Positions 40,680-51,099 of a stretch of DNA of 64,000 nt are shown in pieces (the stretch's first letter is position 1; every line of letters starts with the position of its first letter). The position numbers and the translations under genes were made by a program. The notes beneath the pieces are model-generated. The model was not told the DNA's origin. It saw only the letters and a list, made by a program, of their open reading frames with translations, and ran no database searches. The stretch is taken from positions 61,993-125,992 of the forward strand of contig CAINTJ010000102.1 of the NCBI GenBank assembly GCA_903853385.1, given 5' to 3'. Source of the DNA: an uncultured Gammaproteobacteria bacterium (GTDB lineage: Bacteria; Pseudomonadota; Gammaproteobacteria; Pseudomonadales; Pseudohongiellaceae).

Positions 40680-42163
40680 GTGTTGAAATCCTGATCAATG
40701 CGAGTCCAAGCGAGACGCGGGTGGCGTTGATCGAGCAAGGACTGTTGCAGCAGATTTATATCGAACGCAACAACCGGCGTGGCCCGGTCGGCAACATTTA
40801 TCTTGGCAAGGTAGTGCGGGTGATGCCGGGCATGCAGGCTGCTTTTGTCGATATCGGCCTGGAAAAAGCCGGTTTCATCCATGCGGCCGACATCATGGTG
40901 CCGGGTCCCGATGGCTATGAGCTGGTACCCCAGCCCACGCAAACCATCGATATGCTGGTGCGGGAAGGACAGTACCTGGTGGTGCAGGTGGCGAAGGAGC
41001 CCATTGCCAGCAAGGGCGCACGGCTGACCACGTTCCTGTCGATAGCATCGCGTTATCTGGTTTGCATGCCGCATAACCGGCATCTCGGCATTTCACAACG
41101 CATAGAGAATGAGCAGGAACGGGACCGTCTGCTGGCTGCGCTCAATGCAGCGGTCATTGAAGCCGATGTGCTGGACCAGTGTGGTTTCATCTTGCGTACA
41201 GCGGCAGAAGGCGTGAGCGAGAGTGAATTAAGTGCTGACATCCGCTTCTTGCGCCGTATGTGGAGCACGGTAGATCGCCGGATCAGTGAATGCCGCGCGG
41301 CCAGCGGGATCCAGACCATCTACTGCGATCTCGTCCTCTATGTGCGGGCCATGCGTGATCTGATGACACCCCAGGTGGAGCGCATCCGCATTGATGATGC
41401 CAAAGTGCGTGACGAAATCCTCAAATTCGCGCATGAATTCATTCCGGAAATCGAAAACAACATCGAGTTTTTCCAGGGGGAGCGGCCGCTGTTCGATGTG
41501 TTTGGCATTGAAGATGAAATCCAGAAGGCGCTTGCACGCACTGTAAAACTCAAGAGTGGCGGCAATCTGGTGATCGACCAGAACGAAGCGATGACCACCA
41601 TCGACATCAACACCGGCGCTTTCCTCGGCAACCATAACCAGGAAGAAACCATTTACAAAACCAATGTCGAGGCTGCCAAAGCCATCGCGCGTCAGCTCAA
41701 GGTCCGCAATATCGGTGGCATCATCATCATTGATTTCATCGACATGCAGGACGAAGAACACAAGCGGCAAGTGTTGCGCACGCTCGCCAAGGCACTGGAG
41801 AAAGATCCGGCCCGCACCCGGATTTCACCGATGTCAGAGTTGGGGCTGGTGGAAATGACTCGCAAACGTACGCGTGAGAGTTTGCGGCAAATGCTGTGTA
41901 CCGAATGTACGGTCTGTCAGGGCCGGGGCAGCATCAAGGCCGTGGAAACCGTGTGCTATGACATCTTCCGTGAAATTGTGCGCGTGGCCCGTGCCTATGA
42001 AAACCGTGCGCTGTTTGTCATTGCCTCGCAGAAAGTGGTTGACCGGCTGCTCGATGAAGAATCATCCACCGTACTTGATCTTGAGCAGATCACTGGCAAG
42101 CGCATCGGTGTCAAAGTGGAAGCCTCGTACACCAACGAACAGTTCGATGTGGTGATGTCGTGA
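40676..42163 (+). CDS. rng: Ribonuclease G
   Basis: A 495-aa endonuclease that matures the 5' end of 16S rRNA and cleaves mRNA. The S1 domain (GNIYLGKVVRVMPGMQAAFVDIGLEKAGFIH) is followed by the RNase H-like and DNase I-like catalytic part (TIDINTGAFLG, IIIIDFIDMQ) and the zinc-link motif CTECTVCQGRG. It lacks the long C-terminal scaffold of RNase E. It overlaps both maf and yhdP. Confidence 0.96.
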   Translation: MSVEILINASPSETRVALIEQGLLQQIYIERNNRRGPVGNIYLGKVVRVMPGMQAAFVDIGLEKAGFIHAADIMVPGPDGYELVPQPTQTIDMLVREGQYLVVQVAKEPIASKGARLTTFLSIASRYLVCMPHNRHLGISQRIENEQERDRLLAALNAAVIEADVLDQCGFILRTAAEGVSESELSADIRFLRRMWSTVDRRISECRAASGIQTIYCDLVLYVRAMRDLMTPQVERIRIDDAKVRDEILKFAHEFIPEIENNIEFFQGERPLFDVFGIEDEIQKALARTVKLKSGGNLVIDQNEAMTTIDINTGAFLGNHNQEETIYKTNVEAAKAIARQLKVRNIGGIIIIDFIDMQDEEHKRQVLRTLAKALEKDPARTRISPMSELGLVEMTRKRTRESLRQMLCTECTVCQGRGSIKAVETVCYDIFREIVRVARAYENRALFVIASQKVVDRLLDEESSTVLDLEQITGKRIGVKVEASYTNEQFDVVMS

Positions 42164-45100
42164 AACCTTTGCCCTTGCGCGTCTTGCGCCGCTTCAAGCA
42201 TATCGGCTTGCTGCTGCTGCTCGCGCTGACGGCCTATCTGACGCTGGGCCGCCTGCTGATGCCGCTGGTTGCCACCCGCAAGGAGTGGTTCGAACAGCAG
42301 GGTGCCCTGATGCTGGGAGTGCCAGTGAAGATCGGCGAGATCAAGGGCGGCTGGTTCCGGTTCGGCCCAAGCATGGTCATCACCAATCTGCGGATCGGCG
42401 ATCCGGCCAATCCCGCACAGCAACACACGATTGCGCGGGTTGAAATGGTGCTGGATGTGCCGACATCGCTGTTGGCGCGACAACCGGTCGTATCACGCAT
42501 CAGTGTTGCCAAAGTGTCGGTAACCTTGCAGGAACAGAAAAACGGCAGTTGGAGCCTGGCCGGTGTGCCCAGCCAGGATGACAATGCCAGCGACCCGCTT
42601 ATCGATTTCCTGCTCAACACCAAAGTGTTCACACTTAACGAAGGCAGTGTGGTATTGCAACGGCCGGGAGCAGAGCGCATAAGCCTGGGCTCGGTAATCC
42701 TCAATATTGAAAACAAGTTCTCCAGCCATGACATGCAACTGCAGTTTCGTCTCAATGAGCAGGCATCTCCGGCCCACATGGCGCTGCAGCTGCGCGGTGA
42801 TCCACGCCGCAGTTTTGCTGCCACAGCCTGGCTTGATACCGAACAGTTCGATCTGTTGCCGCTGGTAAAAGCGCAATTGCCTGCCGGTTGGCAATGGCAG
42901 CAATTGCAGGGTCGCGGCCGGTTTTGGCTAGAAGCGGACAGTAACGGTATCCAGAATTTCACTGCCGAGTTGCTGGATTTCAGTGCTCAGGCCCAGCACA
43001 GTGACAAGGTACACATGCTGGATTTTCAGCACGCAGGTTTGCTGCTGTCAGCCCGTCCGGTCTATGGCGATCCCGCAGTGCCGGTGGACTGGAATGTTCG
43101 CATCCAGGATGCCGGCTTTGACTCGCAGAACCGGACCTGGAGCATCAGCAAACTGCAGTTGCTCACTACGCATACACCGGCTCCGCTCTGGCATATCAAG
43201 GCCAATGAACTCAATGCCGGGATGCTCGGCCAGTTGTTGATAAAGGTTGTACCTATGCCGCAAGCGGCACTCAGCGCGCTGGAAACACTCGATGCGCGTG
43301 GCGTGCTGCGCAATTTCGATTTCGAAACCGCCCCCGACGGTTCCTATCCGCAAGCATTCCTGCTGCGCAGTAATCTGGACAATGTTGCGGTCAATGCCTG
43401 GCAACAAGCGCCATCCGGCAGCGGCATCAGTGGTTATGTTGAAGCCAATGCAACAACCGGAAAGGTTGAAGTGGATTCCCGTGACTTCACGCTGCATTTG
43501 CCGCTGTTGTTCGAACGCCCCTGGCACTATGACAAGGTCAATGCGCGTGTGAGCTGGCAAGCGTCGACTGATGAAGTCAATGTGCGCAGCAATTTCATCG
43601 ATGTGGAAAATGCCGATCTCAATGGTCGCGTCAGTTTCGATGTGCATAACCAGCGCGACACAAAAGGCGAGTGGCACAACGAATTCGGTCTGCAGATCGG
43701 CATGAACCGCATGAATGTAGGCATCGCACCGGATTATTTGCCAACCCTGGCCAATGTGAAGGAAACCATGACCTGGTTAAAGGCTGCTCTCAAAGGCGGT
43801 GAAGTAGTAGACAGCGCGTTTTTACTGCACACCATTACCGGCGAGTCTGCTCCGGAAAACGATACATTTGTCGGATCCTGGTATCGTGTGCGTGATGGCA
43901 AACTTGCGTTTTTGCCCGGCTGGCCGGAACTGAGCAAGGTCGCGGGCGTGGTAGTGCAGCGCAACAATGCCATCGATGTGATTGCTGACAGTGGCAGCAT
44001 CGCCGGCATCGCGGTGGATCATGCCGAAGCCGCTATCCGTACTGTCAAAGATACACAAGTGCTTGCAGTAACGGTTGCTGCCAACACTTCCACCGCCCTG
44101 GGCATAGACTTTCTGCGTACTACCCCGGTACATCAAACGATTGGCGTGTTCATGGACAAGTGGCAGGCCACCGGTGATCTTGCTCTTAAGGTCGGCATTG
44201 GTATCGATTTGCATGATCATGACAAAGCGCCGCTGGTGAGTGTGAACACAGTTACCCATAACAGTGTGCTGGACATGACTGATTTTGATCTTCAGCTGAA
44301 AAAGATCGATGGCGAAATTTCCTATAGCAGCAAGCAGGGTTTGCAGGCGGGAAAACTGGCCGCCAGTTTGTTTGACAGCCCGCTCAAGGCAATGATCACG
44401 ACGCGTGCGCCTGGCACCGAGCAACAGACCGTCACTATTGAAGGCACCAGCAAGGTCGCAGCTGCTGCATTGCAGAAGTGGTCGCAGCAACCCGTGTTCG
44501 TGCGGGAACTGTTCAACTACATGCAGGGTGAAATCGATTACAAGGCTACTGTAAAAGTAGAGCCTGTACTCAACAGCAACGAAAAAGAGACCACTTTGCT
44601 GATTGAATCCGATTTGGCCGGCCTCAGTAGCAGCCTGCCGGAACCGCTCAACAAAACCAGAGACCAGAAAAGCCCGCTGAGCCTGGAACTGGGTTTTAGC
44701 GGCGCAAACCAAACCATGGATTTTCGTTTTCGGGATCTGCTTGCCGGTACCTTGCAACTCGACAGTGCCGGCATCCAGCGTGGACAGATCAGCCTGGGTG
44801 ATCGCAATCGCAATTTCACTGTGCGCCAGGCCGACAACAATACCCCTGGGGTGCTGATCAGTGGCGATCTCGACAAGCTCGATGTCAGTGCCTGGGAAAG
44901 TGTTGCCAAAGTCATGAACCAGGCTGGCGGTCAAGGCAGGCAAGTGGCCGATTATCTGCGGCTGGTGGATGTGAACATCGGCGATCTCAAGTTGCCAGGC
45001 CAAAGCTTCAGCAAGGTCAACGTGGTAGTACGGCATCCTGAACATGGCTGGCATATCAGTGGTCGCAACGACTTGCTGTCGGGCACGCTGGAGCTGGCAG

Positions 45101-46089
45101 ATGATGCCGGCAAGCCCTGGCAGGTTGCCCTCAACTATCTGCGATTGCCTGCCAGACCGGTTGTTGACAAAAAGATCAAGAATCCACCGGAAGAAGAAGA
45201 TCCGTTGCAGGACATTGATCCCACCAAGTTGCCGGCGTTTGACTTCAAGACCGATGAAATCAGTGTCGGAAGCGACAATCTTGGCGCTTTTTCGCTGCAA
45301 TTCCGTCCCAACACACTGGGTGCAAGCATCAGCAATTTCCGCATGAAATCACCAGATGCCGAGATTTCCGACACCACCCGTACCTTTGGCGCCAGCATGG
45401 ACTGGCGCTACCTGGACGGTAAACACCGCAGCAGTTTCACCGGCCTGTTTTCTGCCGGTGATCTGGCCAAAGTACTGCCAGCCTGGGGGCATGATGCCAG
45501 TGTGGTCAGCAAGAATGCCTCGTTTGATGGCAGTATGGAGTGGCCTGGCTCGCCGTTGCATTTTTCACTGAAACGGGCATTTGGGCCGATCCACCTCAAC
45601 ATCAACGACGGACGCTATGTTGACAAGGGTGCCGGCACCACAGGCCGGGTTTTTGGTGCCCTCAATTTCGATGCGCTGGTGCGCAGACTCAAGCTGGATT
45701 TCTCTGATATTTTCTCGAAAGGCTTCACTTTCGACCGAATTGACGGCGCGCTCAATTTCAGTGACGGCGTGGTGACCACAGTGACGCCACTGATGATTGC
45801 CAGTCCCTCCTCCAATCTCAATATCCAGGGTGAAATCAACTTGCGTGAGGAAACCATCGCTGCCGACATGCAAGTGCAGGTTCCCTTTGGCCAGAATGTA
45901 TCGATGGTGGCGGCGCTAATGGCCGCGTGGCCGGTTGCGCTCGGCACCTATCTGGGCAGCAAGCTGTTTTCCAAACAGCTCGATGATTTCACCACGGTCA
46001 TCTATCACCTGCGGGGGCCGTGGGACCAGACCACCGCCGGATTCGAACCTCCACCTGAAGACGCCAAGAAAGAAAAATCGGCGAAATAA
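42160..46089 (+). CDS. yhdP: YhdP family AsmA-like lipid-transport protein
   Basis: A very large protein (1309 aa) with one N-terminal membrane helix and a long beta-rich periplasmic body, including the family's N-terminal start RFKHIGLLLLLALTAYL and C-terminal repeat-beta-groove segments. YhdP, TamB and YdbH move phospholipids across the periplasm to the outer membrane. The start is GTG 42160, overlapping the rng stop as GTGA. In Escherichia and Pseudomonas tldD often follows; here a DUF445 gene does. Confidence 0.93.
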   Translation: MKPLPLRVLRRFKHIGLLLLLALTAYLTLGRLLMPLVATRKEWFEQQGALMLGVPVKIGEIKGGWFRFGPSMVITNLRIGDPANPAQQHTIARVEMVLDVPTSLLARQPVVSRISVAKVSVTLQEQKNGSWSLAGVPSQDDNASDPLIDFLLNTKVFTLNEGSVVLQRPGAERISLGSVILNIENKFSSHDMQLQFRLNEQASPAHMALQLRGDPRRSFAATAWLDTEQFDLLPLVKAQLPAGWQWQQLQGRGRFWLEADSNGIQNFTAELLDFSAQAQHSDKVHMLDFQHAGLLLSARPVYGDPAVPVDWNVRIQDAGFDSQNRTWSISKLQLLTTHTPAPLWHIKANELNAGMLGQLLIKVVPMPQAALSALETLDARGVLRNFDFETAPDGSYPQAFLLRSNLDNVAVNAWQQAPSGSGISGYVEANATTGKVEVDSRDFTLHLPLLFERPWHYDKVNARVSWQASTDEVNVRSNFIDVENADLNGRVSFDVHNQRDTKGEWHNEFGLQIGMNRMNVGIAPDYLPTLANVKETMTWLKAALKGGEVVDSAFLLHTITGESAPENDTFVGSWYRVRDGKLAFLPGWPELSKVAGVVVQRNNAIDVIADSGSIAGIAVDHAEAAIRTVKDTQVLAVTVAANTSTALGIDFLRTTPVHQTIGVFMDKWQATGDLALKVGIGIDLHDHDKAPLVSVNTVTHNSVLDMTDFDLQLKKIDGEISYSSKQGLQAGKLAASLFDSPLKAMITTRAPGTEQQTVTIEGTSKVAAAALQKWSQQPVFVRELFNYMQGEIDYKATVKVEPVLNSNEKETTLLIESDLAGLSSSLPEPLNKTRDQKSPLSLELGFSGANQTMDFRFRDLLAGTLQLDSAGIQRGQISLGDRNRNFTVRQADNNTPGVLISGDLDKLDVSAWESVAKVMNQAGGQGRQVADYLRLVDVNIGDLKLPGQSFSKVNVVVRHPEHGWHISGRNDLLSGTLELADDAGKPWQVALNYLRLPARPVVDKKIKNPPEEEDPLQDIDPTKLPAFDFKTDEISVGSDNLGAFSLQFRPNTLGASISNFRMKSPDAEISDTTRTFGASMDWRYLDGKHRSSFTGLFSAGDLAKVLPAWGHDASVVSKNASFDGSMEWPGSPLHFSLKRAFGPIHLNINDGRYVDKGAGTTGRVFGALNFDALVRRLKLDFSDIFSKGFTFDRIDGALNFSDGVVTTVTPLMIASPSSNLNIQGEINLREETIAADMQVQVPFGQNVSMVAALMAAWPVALGTYLGSKLFSKQLDDFTTVIYHLRGPWDQTTAGFEPPPEDAKKEKSAK

Positions 46090-46099
46090 CGAGACAAGC

Positions 46100-46804
46100 A
46101 TGGACAAGAGATTGTTGACCATTGTGATCACAACGTCGCTGAGTGCGGCTGGTTTTTTGCTGCCCGGGCTCAGCGGTGAAACCTTGCTGAACATGGGGCT
46201 GTATGGCTTCACCGGTTCAGTTACCGACTGTGTGGCGATCTACATGCTGTTCGAAAAAGTTCCCGGAATTTATGGCTCCGGTGTGATCCCCGGACGTTTC
46301 AACGAATTTCGCGCCGGTATTCGTGTGATGGTCATGGATCAGTTTTTTTCGCCCGACAATGTGCGCAAGGTGCTGGCGTCACTCAGTAGCGAGGGCGCGA
46401 CACTGGTCGACAAACTGCTGCCGCGGCTCGATTTCAGCAAGGCTTTTGATGCGCTGGTTGAAGTGATCATGGAGTCGTCGTTCGGCTCGGCCTTGTCGAT
46501 GTTTGGCGGTGCCGCCAGGCTGCAGGGATTGCGCGAACCGTTCGTCGCACGCATGCAGGATTTCCTGCGCAGTGTCGGGGATGATCCGGAAATACTGGCT
46601 GATTTGGCTGGTCACAACAGTGAAGCGTTGTTACGCAGGGTTGAATACATTGTCGATCAGCGCCTGGAGCAGATGACGCCCCAGCTGGTGAAAGAAATCA
46701 TGCAGAAGATGATTCAGGAACATCTGGGCTGGCTGGTGGTGTGGGGCGGCGTGGTGGGAGCGTTGATGGGGCTCGGCGTAGTGTTGATGCGTCATTTGTT
46801 TTGA
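46100..46804 (+). CDS. DUF445 family membrane protein
   Basis: The 234-aa protein has membrane helices at both ends (about 5-27 and 212-232). The DUF445 pattern NMGLYGFTGSVTDCVAIYMLFEKVPGIYGSGVIPGRF comes near the N-terminus, followed by a helical cytosolic or periplasmic part. The function of the family is not known. It follows yhdP by 10 bp and is probably in the same transcript. Confidence 0.8.
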   Translation: MDKRLLTIVITTSLSAAGFLLPGLSGETLLNMGLYGFTGSVTDCVAIYMLFEKVPGIYGSGVIPGRFNEFRAGIRVMVMDQFFSPDNVRKVLASLSSEGATLVDKLLPRLDFSKAFDALVEVIMESSFGSALSMFGGAARLQGLREPFVARMQDFLRSVGDDPEILADLAGHNSEALLRRVEYIVDQRLEQMTPQLVKEIMQKMIQEHLGWLVVWGGVVGALMGLGVVLMRHLF

Positions 46805-46838
46805 ATTTGTTCCGGGGTTGCAACACGTGGCATTTACA

Positions 46839-46877
46839 GGAAATTTACGTAAATTCCGGAACGATTCTACTAGAATC
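46839..46877 (+). promoter_or_regulatory. Two palindromes before tetR (candidate operators)
   Basis: AATTTACGTAAATT (46842-46855) is a perfect 14-bp palindrome inside the near-palindrome 46839-46857. GATTCTACTAGAATC (46863-46877) is a 7+1+7 palindrome that contains TAGAAT, a possible -10 box. They end 47 bp before the tetR start, the usual place for an autoregulatory operator. Confidence 0.55.
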
Positions 46878-46924
46878 CTCGCAATCAAAACTGCCTGCTC
46901 CCTGATCTCACCGGAAAATCCGCC

Positions 46925-47512
46925 ATGGCCCGCCCCATTGAATTCGATTACGACGATGTTATTGAACGAGCCACCCACCAATTCTGGATGGATGGCTTTG
47001 TTGCCAGCTCGGTGCAGAAACTGCTGGATGCTACCCGCATCAACCGCGGCACCATGTATAACTCATTCGGCGAGAAAGAGGCTTTTTTCAAGAGCTGTGT
47101 TGAACACTACAATTCAGTATTAAAGAAGCTGATGGATGCCTCGTTGGGTAATCAGTTGCACAAAGCCCCGGCAGCGCTGACTGAGTTTTTCCAAGCCATC
47201 GTCACTAGTGTGCCGGCAGCACGACGCGGTTACGGCTGTCTGTTGGTGAATTCCCAGTGTGAAAGCATTCAGTGGGATGAAAACATGGCCAAGCTGATCC
47301 GCGAATCTTTCACTACGATCCGCAAAGCGTTGCTGCAGCGCACACGCGAACTGGAAAAATCCAGGGCTCTGGCCAGCGGAGTCAGTGCCGAGTTTGCTGC
47401 CGATCAGCTGGTTGCACTGTACCAATCCGCCAAACTGGGTCTGCGGGCCGGCAAATCACCGAAGCAGACACTTGAGCACATCCATTTTTCACTGGAAGCC
47501 ATCCTGAAATAA
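46925..47512 (+). CDS. TetR-family transcriptional regulator
   Basis: A 195-aa repressor. The N-terminal helix-turn-helix reads VIERATHQFWMDGFVASSVQKLLDATRINRGTMYNSFGEKEAFF, and the C-terminal part is a typical ligand-binding helical domain (close to the AcuR/NemR-like group with GCLLVNSQCE). It precedes an MAPEG gene by 48 bp on the same strand, so it probably controls itself and that gene. Confidence 0.92.
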   Translation: MARPIEFDYDDVIERATHQFWMDGFVASSVQKLLDATRINRGTMYNSFGEKEAFFKSCVEHYNSVLKKLMDASLGNQLHKAPAALTEFFQAIVTSVPAARRGYGCLLVNSQCESIQWDENMAKLIRESFTTIRKALLQRTRELEKSRALASGVSAEFAADQLVALYQSAKLGLRAGKSPKQTLEHIHFSLEAILK

Positions 47513-47560
47513 GTGCAAGCTTCGACTCCGTTGCACCTTGTTTCCCTTCAGGAGGTTGTT

Positions 47561-47962
47561 ATGGAGTTGGTAGTACTCGTAGCTACGCTGGCACTGGTCC
47601 AGTTCATCTATTTTTCCATCAACGTAGGCAAAGCCCGCGGTCAATACAGCATCAAAGCGCCGGCGATGAGCGGACACCCGCTGTTCGAGCGCCATCTGCG
47701 CGTGCAGATGAACACAATGGAACAACTGGTGGTATTCATCCCGGTTTTGTTCATGTTCAGCTGGTCTTTCGAAAACCACGGCTGGGCTGGTTACAAGATC
47801 GCCGCAGCGATGGGTGTTATCTGGATCATCGGCCGCACACTGTATGCGCGCGCTTATGTCAAAGACCCTGACAAGCGTGGTCCTGGTTTTGGTTTGACCT
47901 TCCTGCCCACGGTGTTGATGATCGCTGGCACTTTGGTCGCAGTGTTCAAGGGTCTGTTGTAA
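47561..47962 (+). CDS. MAPEG-family membrane protein
   Basis: A 133-aa protein with four predicted helices and the MAPEG pattern HPLFERHLRVQMNTMEQLVVFIPVLF followed by GRTLYARAYVKDPDKRGPGF. Family members are glutathione transferases or peroxidases that act on lipophilic substrates in the membrane. CAGGAGG lies 8 nt before ATG 47561. Pairing with a TetR regulator suggests induction by a reactive lipid or electrophile, which is inference. Confidence 0.88.
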   Translation: MELVVLVATLALVQFIYFSINVGKARGQYSIKAPAMSGHPLFERHLRVQMNTMEQLVVFIPVLFMFSWSFENHGWAGYKIAAAMGVIWIIGRTLYARAYVKDPDKRGPGFGLTFLPTVLMIAGTLVAVFKGLL

Positions 47963-47986
47963 GACACTTTTCCAGGAATTTTCTCC

Positions 47987-48757
47987 ATGCAGTTCACCAG
48001 ATCCGGTCGTTGCAGACTTGCATGCGTATTAGCCATGCTGCTACCGCTTGCCACGCCTGTCGCTTGGGCAGGAGTGCCGGTAAAACAAGTCCAGGTCATC
48101 AATACCTATCCCCATGACCGCGATGCATTCACGCAAGGATTGGTGAGCATTGACGGAGTCTTGTATGAGGGCACTGGCCGAAATGGCCAGTCTTCGTTGC
48201 GCAAGGTGGAGCTAGGCACCGGTACAGTCCTGCAGCGTACCCAGTTGCCTTCGCAATATTTCGGCGAAGGCATCACGGTGTTGAAAGACCGCATCTATCA
48301 GCTCACCTGGCAGAGTCATGTTGTGCTGGTCTACGACTTTGCCAGTTTCAACCAGGTGCAATCGTTTTATCTGCCTGGTGAAGGATGGGGGCTGACACAG
48401 GACGGCAACCGTTTGATAGTCAGCGACGGTACTGCCTATCTGCGTTTTCTGGACCCGCTCACCCTCAAGGAGACTGGTCGGGTACAAGTGACTGAAGACG
48501 GTGTGCCACTTGATAAGCTCAATGAGCTTGAATACATCAACGGCGAAGTGTGGGCCAATGTCTGGTACACAGACTTCATCGTGCGTATTGATCCCGCTAC
48601 CGGCAAAATCAAGAGCAAACTGGATTTGCATGGCATCAACGAGCGCAAAGGCCAGGATGATGTATTGAACGGCATCGCCTGGGATGCCACCAGCAAGCGC
48701 CTGTTTGTAACCGGCAAACTCTGGTCAACTCTCTACGAAATCAAAGTGAAGGAGTAA
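47987..48757 (+). CDS. Glutaminyl-peptide cyclotransferase (plant/bacterial type)
   Basis: A 256-aa exported protein: signal peptide to about VAWA (28), then the five-bladed-propeller repeats of the plant-type glutaminyl cyclase family (NTYPHDRDAFTQGLV, LYEGTGRNGQSSLRKVEL, YFGEGITVL, YQLTWQ, NELEYINGEVWANVW, LNGIAWDATSKRLFVTGK). It converts N-terminal glutamine of secreted proteins to pyroglutamate. The downstream gene starts 9 bp on. Confidence 0.9.
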   Translation: MQFTRSGRCRLACVLAMLLPLATPVAWAGVPVKQVQVINTYPHDRDAFTQGLVSIDGVLYEGTGRNGQSSLRKVELGTGTVLQRTQLPSQYFGEGITVLKDRIYQLTWQSHVVLVYDFASFNQVQSFYLPGEGWGLTQDGNRLIVSDGTAYLRFLDPLTLKETGRVQVTEDGVPLDKLNELEYINGEVWANVWYTDFIVRIDPATGKIKSKLDLHGINERKGQDDVLNGIAWDATSKRLFVTGKLWSTLYEIKVKE

Positions 48758-48766
48758 GCCGCCAGT

Positions 48767-49846
48767 ATGCAGGCCGGGCAGAACGCGCGGATAGCAATGT
48801 TGCTGGTTGTCTTGCCCATCCTGCTGCTCACAGGCTGTGAATCCCTCAGCTATTATCATCAAGCCATCGCCGGCCAGTTGAGTTTGCTGCGGCAGCGACA
48901 GGATATTGCAGCCGTATTACAGGATCCGGCACTGCCTGTATCCACGCGCCAGCAGCTGGTGCTGGTACAGGAACTGCGCAACTTTGCCGATCAAACGCTG
49001 CATTTGCCGGTGCACCGCCAATATTCCACTTATGTCGATCTGCACCGGGATTTTGTCGTGTGGAATGTATTTGCGACGCCGGAATTCTCCCGGGTGCCGG
49101 AGCAATGGTGTTATCCGGTGGCCGGCTGTGCCAGTTATCGCGGTTATTTTTCGGAAGCGGCTGCCAGGGATTTTGCACTGCGCTTGCAGCAGAAGGGGCT
49201 GGATACCTATGTAGGCGGCGTCAGCGCCTATTCCACGCTGGGCTGGTTCAATGATCCAGTGCCAAGCAGCATGCTCAGGCGTGATGATGCACAATTGGCG
49301 GGCACCATTTTTCACGAACTCGCCCACCAATTACTCTATGTCAGCGGCGATACCGCCTTCAACGAAAGTTTTGCCACGCTGGTGGAGCAGGACGGGCAGC
49401 AGCGCTGGCTGCAAACACGGCCGGATGCCAGCGGCCAGCCCCAAGCATTGGCAGAACTTCTCAAGGACCGCCAGCGCCAGCAGCAGTTTGTGGCCTTGGT
49501 ATTGCCTGCCACTGCAGCGCTGGGTCGCCTCTATCAGCAAGCATTACCGGTACCGGAAATGCGCAGCCGCAAAGCCGCCATCCAGACCAAGTTGCGCCAG
49601 CATTACCAGCAGCTCAAGGCCGGCTGGGACGGTTACAACGGTTATGACCGCTGGTTCGCTGCCGACCTCAACAATGCCCAGTTGTCGACTGTCAGCACGT
49701 ACAACCAGTGGGTGCCGGCCTTCCAGGAATTATTGCAAAAGCAGGATGGCGATCTGCTGCGTTTTTATGAGGCAGCCAGACAGTTGTCACTGCTTTCGCC
49801 TGCTGAGCGCCAGCAACGTTTGCGTGAACTGGTTCCGGATGCTTGA
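48767..49846 (+). CDS. Zinc-peptidase lipoprotein (putative aminopeptidase)
   Basis: A 359-aa protein with lipobox LTGC (Cys24) and a gluzincin-type site [13 protein letters not shown], followed by a glutamate in [31 protein letters not shown] precedes the site. The sequence fits the putative aminopeptidase family PF10023. Its substrate is not known. It follows the cyclotransferase by 9 bp, so two N-terminus-processing enzymes may share one transcript. Confidence 0.87.
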   Translation: MQAGQNARIAMLLVVLPILLLTGCESLSYYHQAIAGQLSLLRQRQDIAAVLQDPALPVSTRQQLVLVQELRNFADQTLHLPVHRQYSTYVDLHRDFVVWNVFATPEFSRVPEQWCYPVAGCASYRGYFSEAAARDFALRLQQKGLDTYVGGVSAYSTLGWFNDPVPSSMLRRDDAQLAGTIFHELAHQLLYVSGDTAFNESFATLVEQDGQQRWLQTRPDASGQPQALAELLKDRQRQQQFVALVLPATAALGRLYQQALPVPEMRSRKAAIQTKLRQHYQQLKAGWDGYNGYDRWFAADLNNAQLSTVSTYNQWVPAFQELLQKQDGDLLRFYEAARQLSLLSPAERQQRLRELVPDA

Positions 49847-49911
49847 GCCGGCACTTCCCCGGCTGTTGGCGTGATAACATTCGCGCCGAAATGATAACGG
49901 GAGCAGCACTC

Positions 49912-51099
49912 ATGATCATCAAACCTCGTGTCCGTGGCTTTATGTGCATTACCGCGCACCCTGTCGGTTGTGCAATGAATGTCAGAAGCCAGATCGACTA
50001 TGTCAAACAACACGGCGAGATAGTCGGACCGCAAAAAGTATTGGTGATTGGTGCCTCCACCGGCTACGGGCTGGCTTCACGCATCACGGCAGCGTTCGGG
50101 TGCGGTGCGGCCACACTGGGCGTGTTTTTCGAGAAAGAAGGCGCGCCGGATAAATGTGCTTCTGCAGGCTGGTACAACAGCGCGGCTTTTCATCATGAAG
50201 CCCAGCAGGCTGGACTCTATGCCAAGAGCATCAATGGTGATGCCTTCTCCAAAGAAATCAAACAAAAAGTCATCGACACCATCAAGGCCGATCTGGGTCA
50301 GGTGGATTTGGTGATCTACAGCCTGGCCTCGCCGCGCCGGCAGCACCCGCTGACAGGCGATGTGCATATGTCTACACTCAAGCCCATCGGCAAAGACATC
50401 GTGATGCGGGGTATCAACACTGACAAGGAAGTGATCCAGGAAATGAGTGTGCCGGCCGCCACTGATGAAGAGATCGCCAACACGGTAGCCGTGATGGGGG
50501 GCGAGGATTGGCAAATGTGGATTGATGCGCTGGACGAAGCCGGAGTATTGGCACCAACCGCCTATACCACGGCCTACACCTATCTTGGTGCTGAATTGAC
50601 CTGGGACATCTACTGGAACGGCACTATCGGCGCTGCCAAGAAAGATCTCGATCACACAGCGGTAAAACTGCAACGCAAACTGGGGCCGCGCGGAGGTGTT
50701 GCGCGCGTATCAGTGCTGAAAGCCGTGGTGACACAAGCCAGTTCCGCGATTCCGGTTATGCCGCTGTATCTGGCGCTGCTATTCAAGGTGATGAAAGAAG
50801 CCGGCACCCATGAAGGTTGCATTGAACAGGTCTATGGCCTGTTCCGTGACAGTCTCTATGGTTTTGCTCCACACATTGATAATGAGGGTCGCTGGCGCGC
50901 TGACTTCAAGGAACTGGCGCCGGCTGTGCAGCAAAGAGTTACTGAACTCTGGCAGCAAGTGACAACGGAGAACATCCCCACCCTCACCGATTTCAAGGGC
51001 TACAAAACCGGCTTTTTGCAGTTGTTCGGCTTTGAAGTGCCGGATGTCGACTATGACGCCGAGGTTAATTCGGCGGTGCCAATTGTGGAGCTAGTATAA
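49912..51099 (+). CDS. fabV: Trans-2-enoyl-CoA/ACP reductase FabV
   Basis: A 395-aa NADH-dependent enoyl reductase that completes each fatty-acid elongation cycle and is resistant to triclosan. [19 protein letters not shown] at the N-terminus, the cofactor loop [27 protein letters not shown] and [19 protein letters not shown] are characteristic. ATG 49912 is preceded by GGGAG. It could supply the missing enoyl reduction for the acyl genes at 33-37 kb. Confidence 0.95.
   Translation: MIIKPRVRGFMCITAHPVGCAMNVRSQIDYVKQHGEIVGPQKVLVIGASTGYGLASRITAAFGCGAATLGVFFEKEGAPDKCASAGWYNSAAFHHEAQQAGLYAKSINGDAFSKEIKQKVIDTIKADLGQVDLVIYSLASPRRQHPLTGDVHMSTLKPIGKDIVMRGINTDKEVIQEMSVPAATDEEIANTVAVMGGEDWQMWIDALDEAGVLAPTAYTTAYTYLGAELTWDIYWNGTIGAAKKDLDHTAVKLQRKLGPRGGVARVSVLKAVVTQASSAIPVMPLYLALLFKVMKEAGTHEGCIEQVYGLFRDSLYGFAPHIDNEGRWRADFKELAPAVQQRVTELWQQVTTENIPTLTDFKGYKTGFLQLFGFEVPDVDYDAEVNSAVPIVELV

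Noticed and set aside
43822..45300. Open frame of about 490 codons on the minus strand inside yhdP
   Set aside because: It lies fully opposite a well-supported gene, has no ribosome site, and its translation has no recognisable domain; the codon bias of yhdP explains its length.
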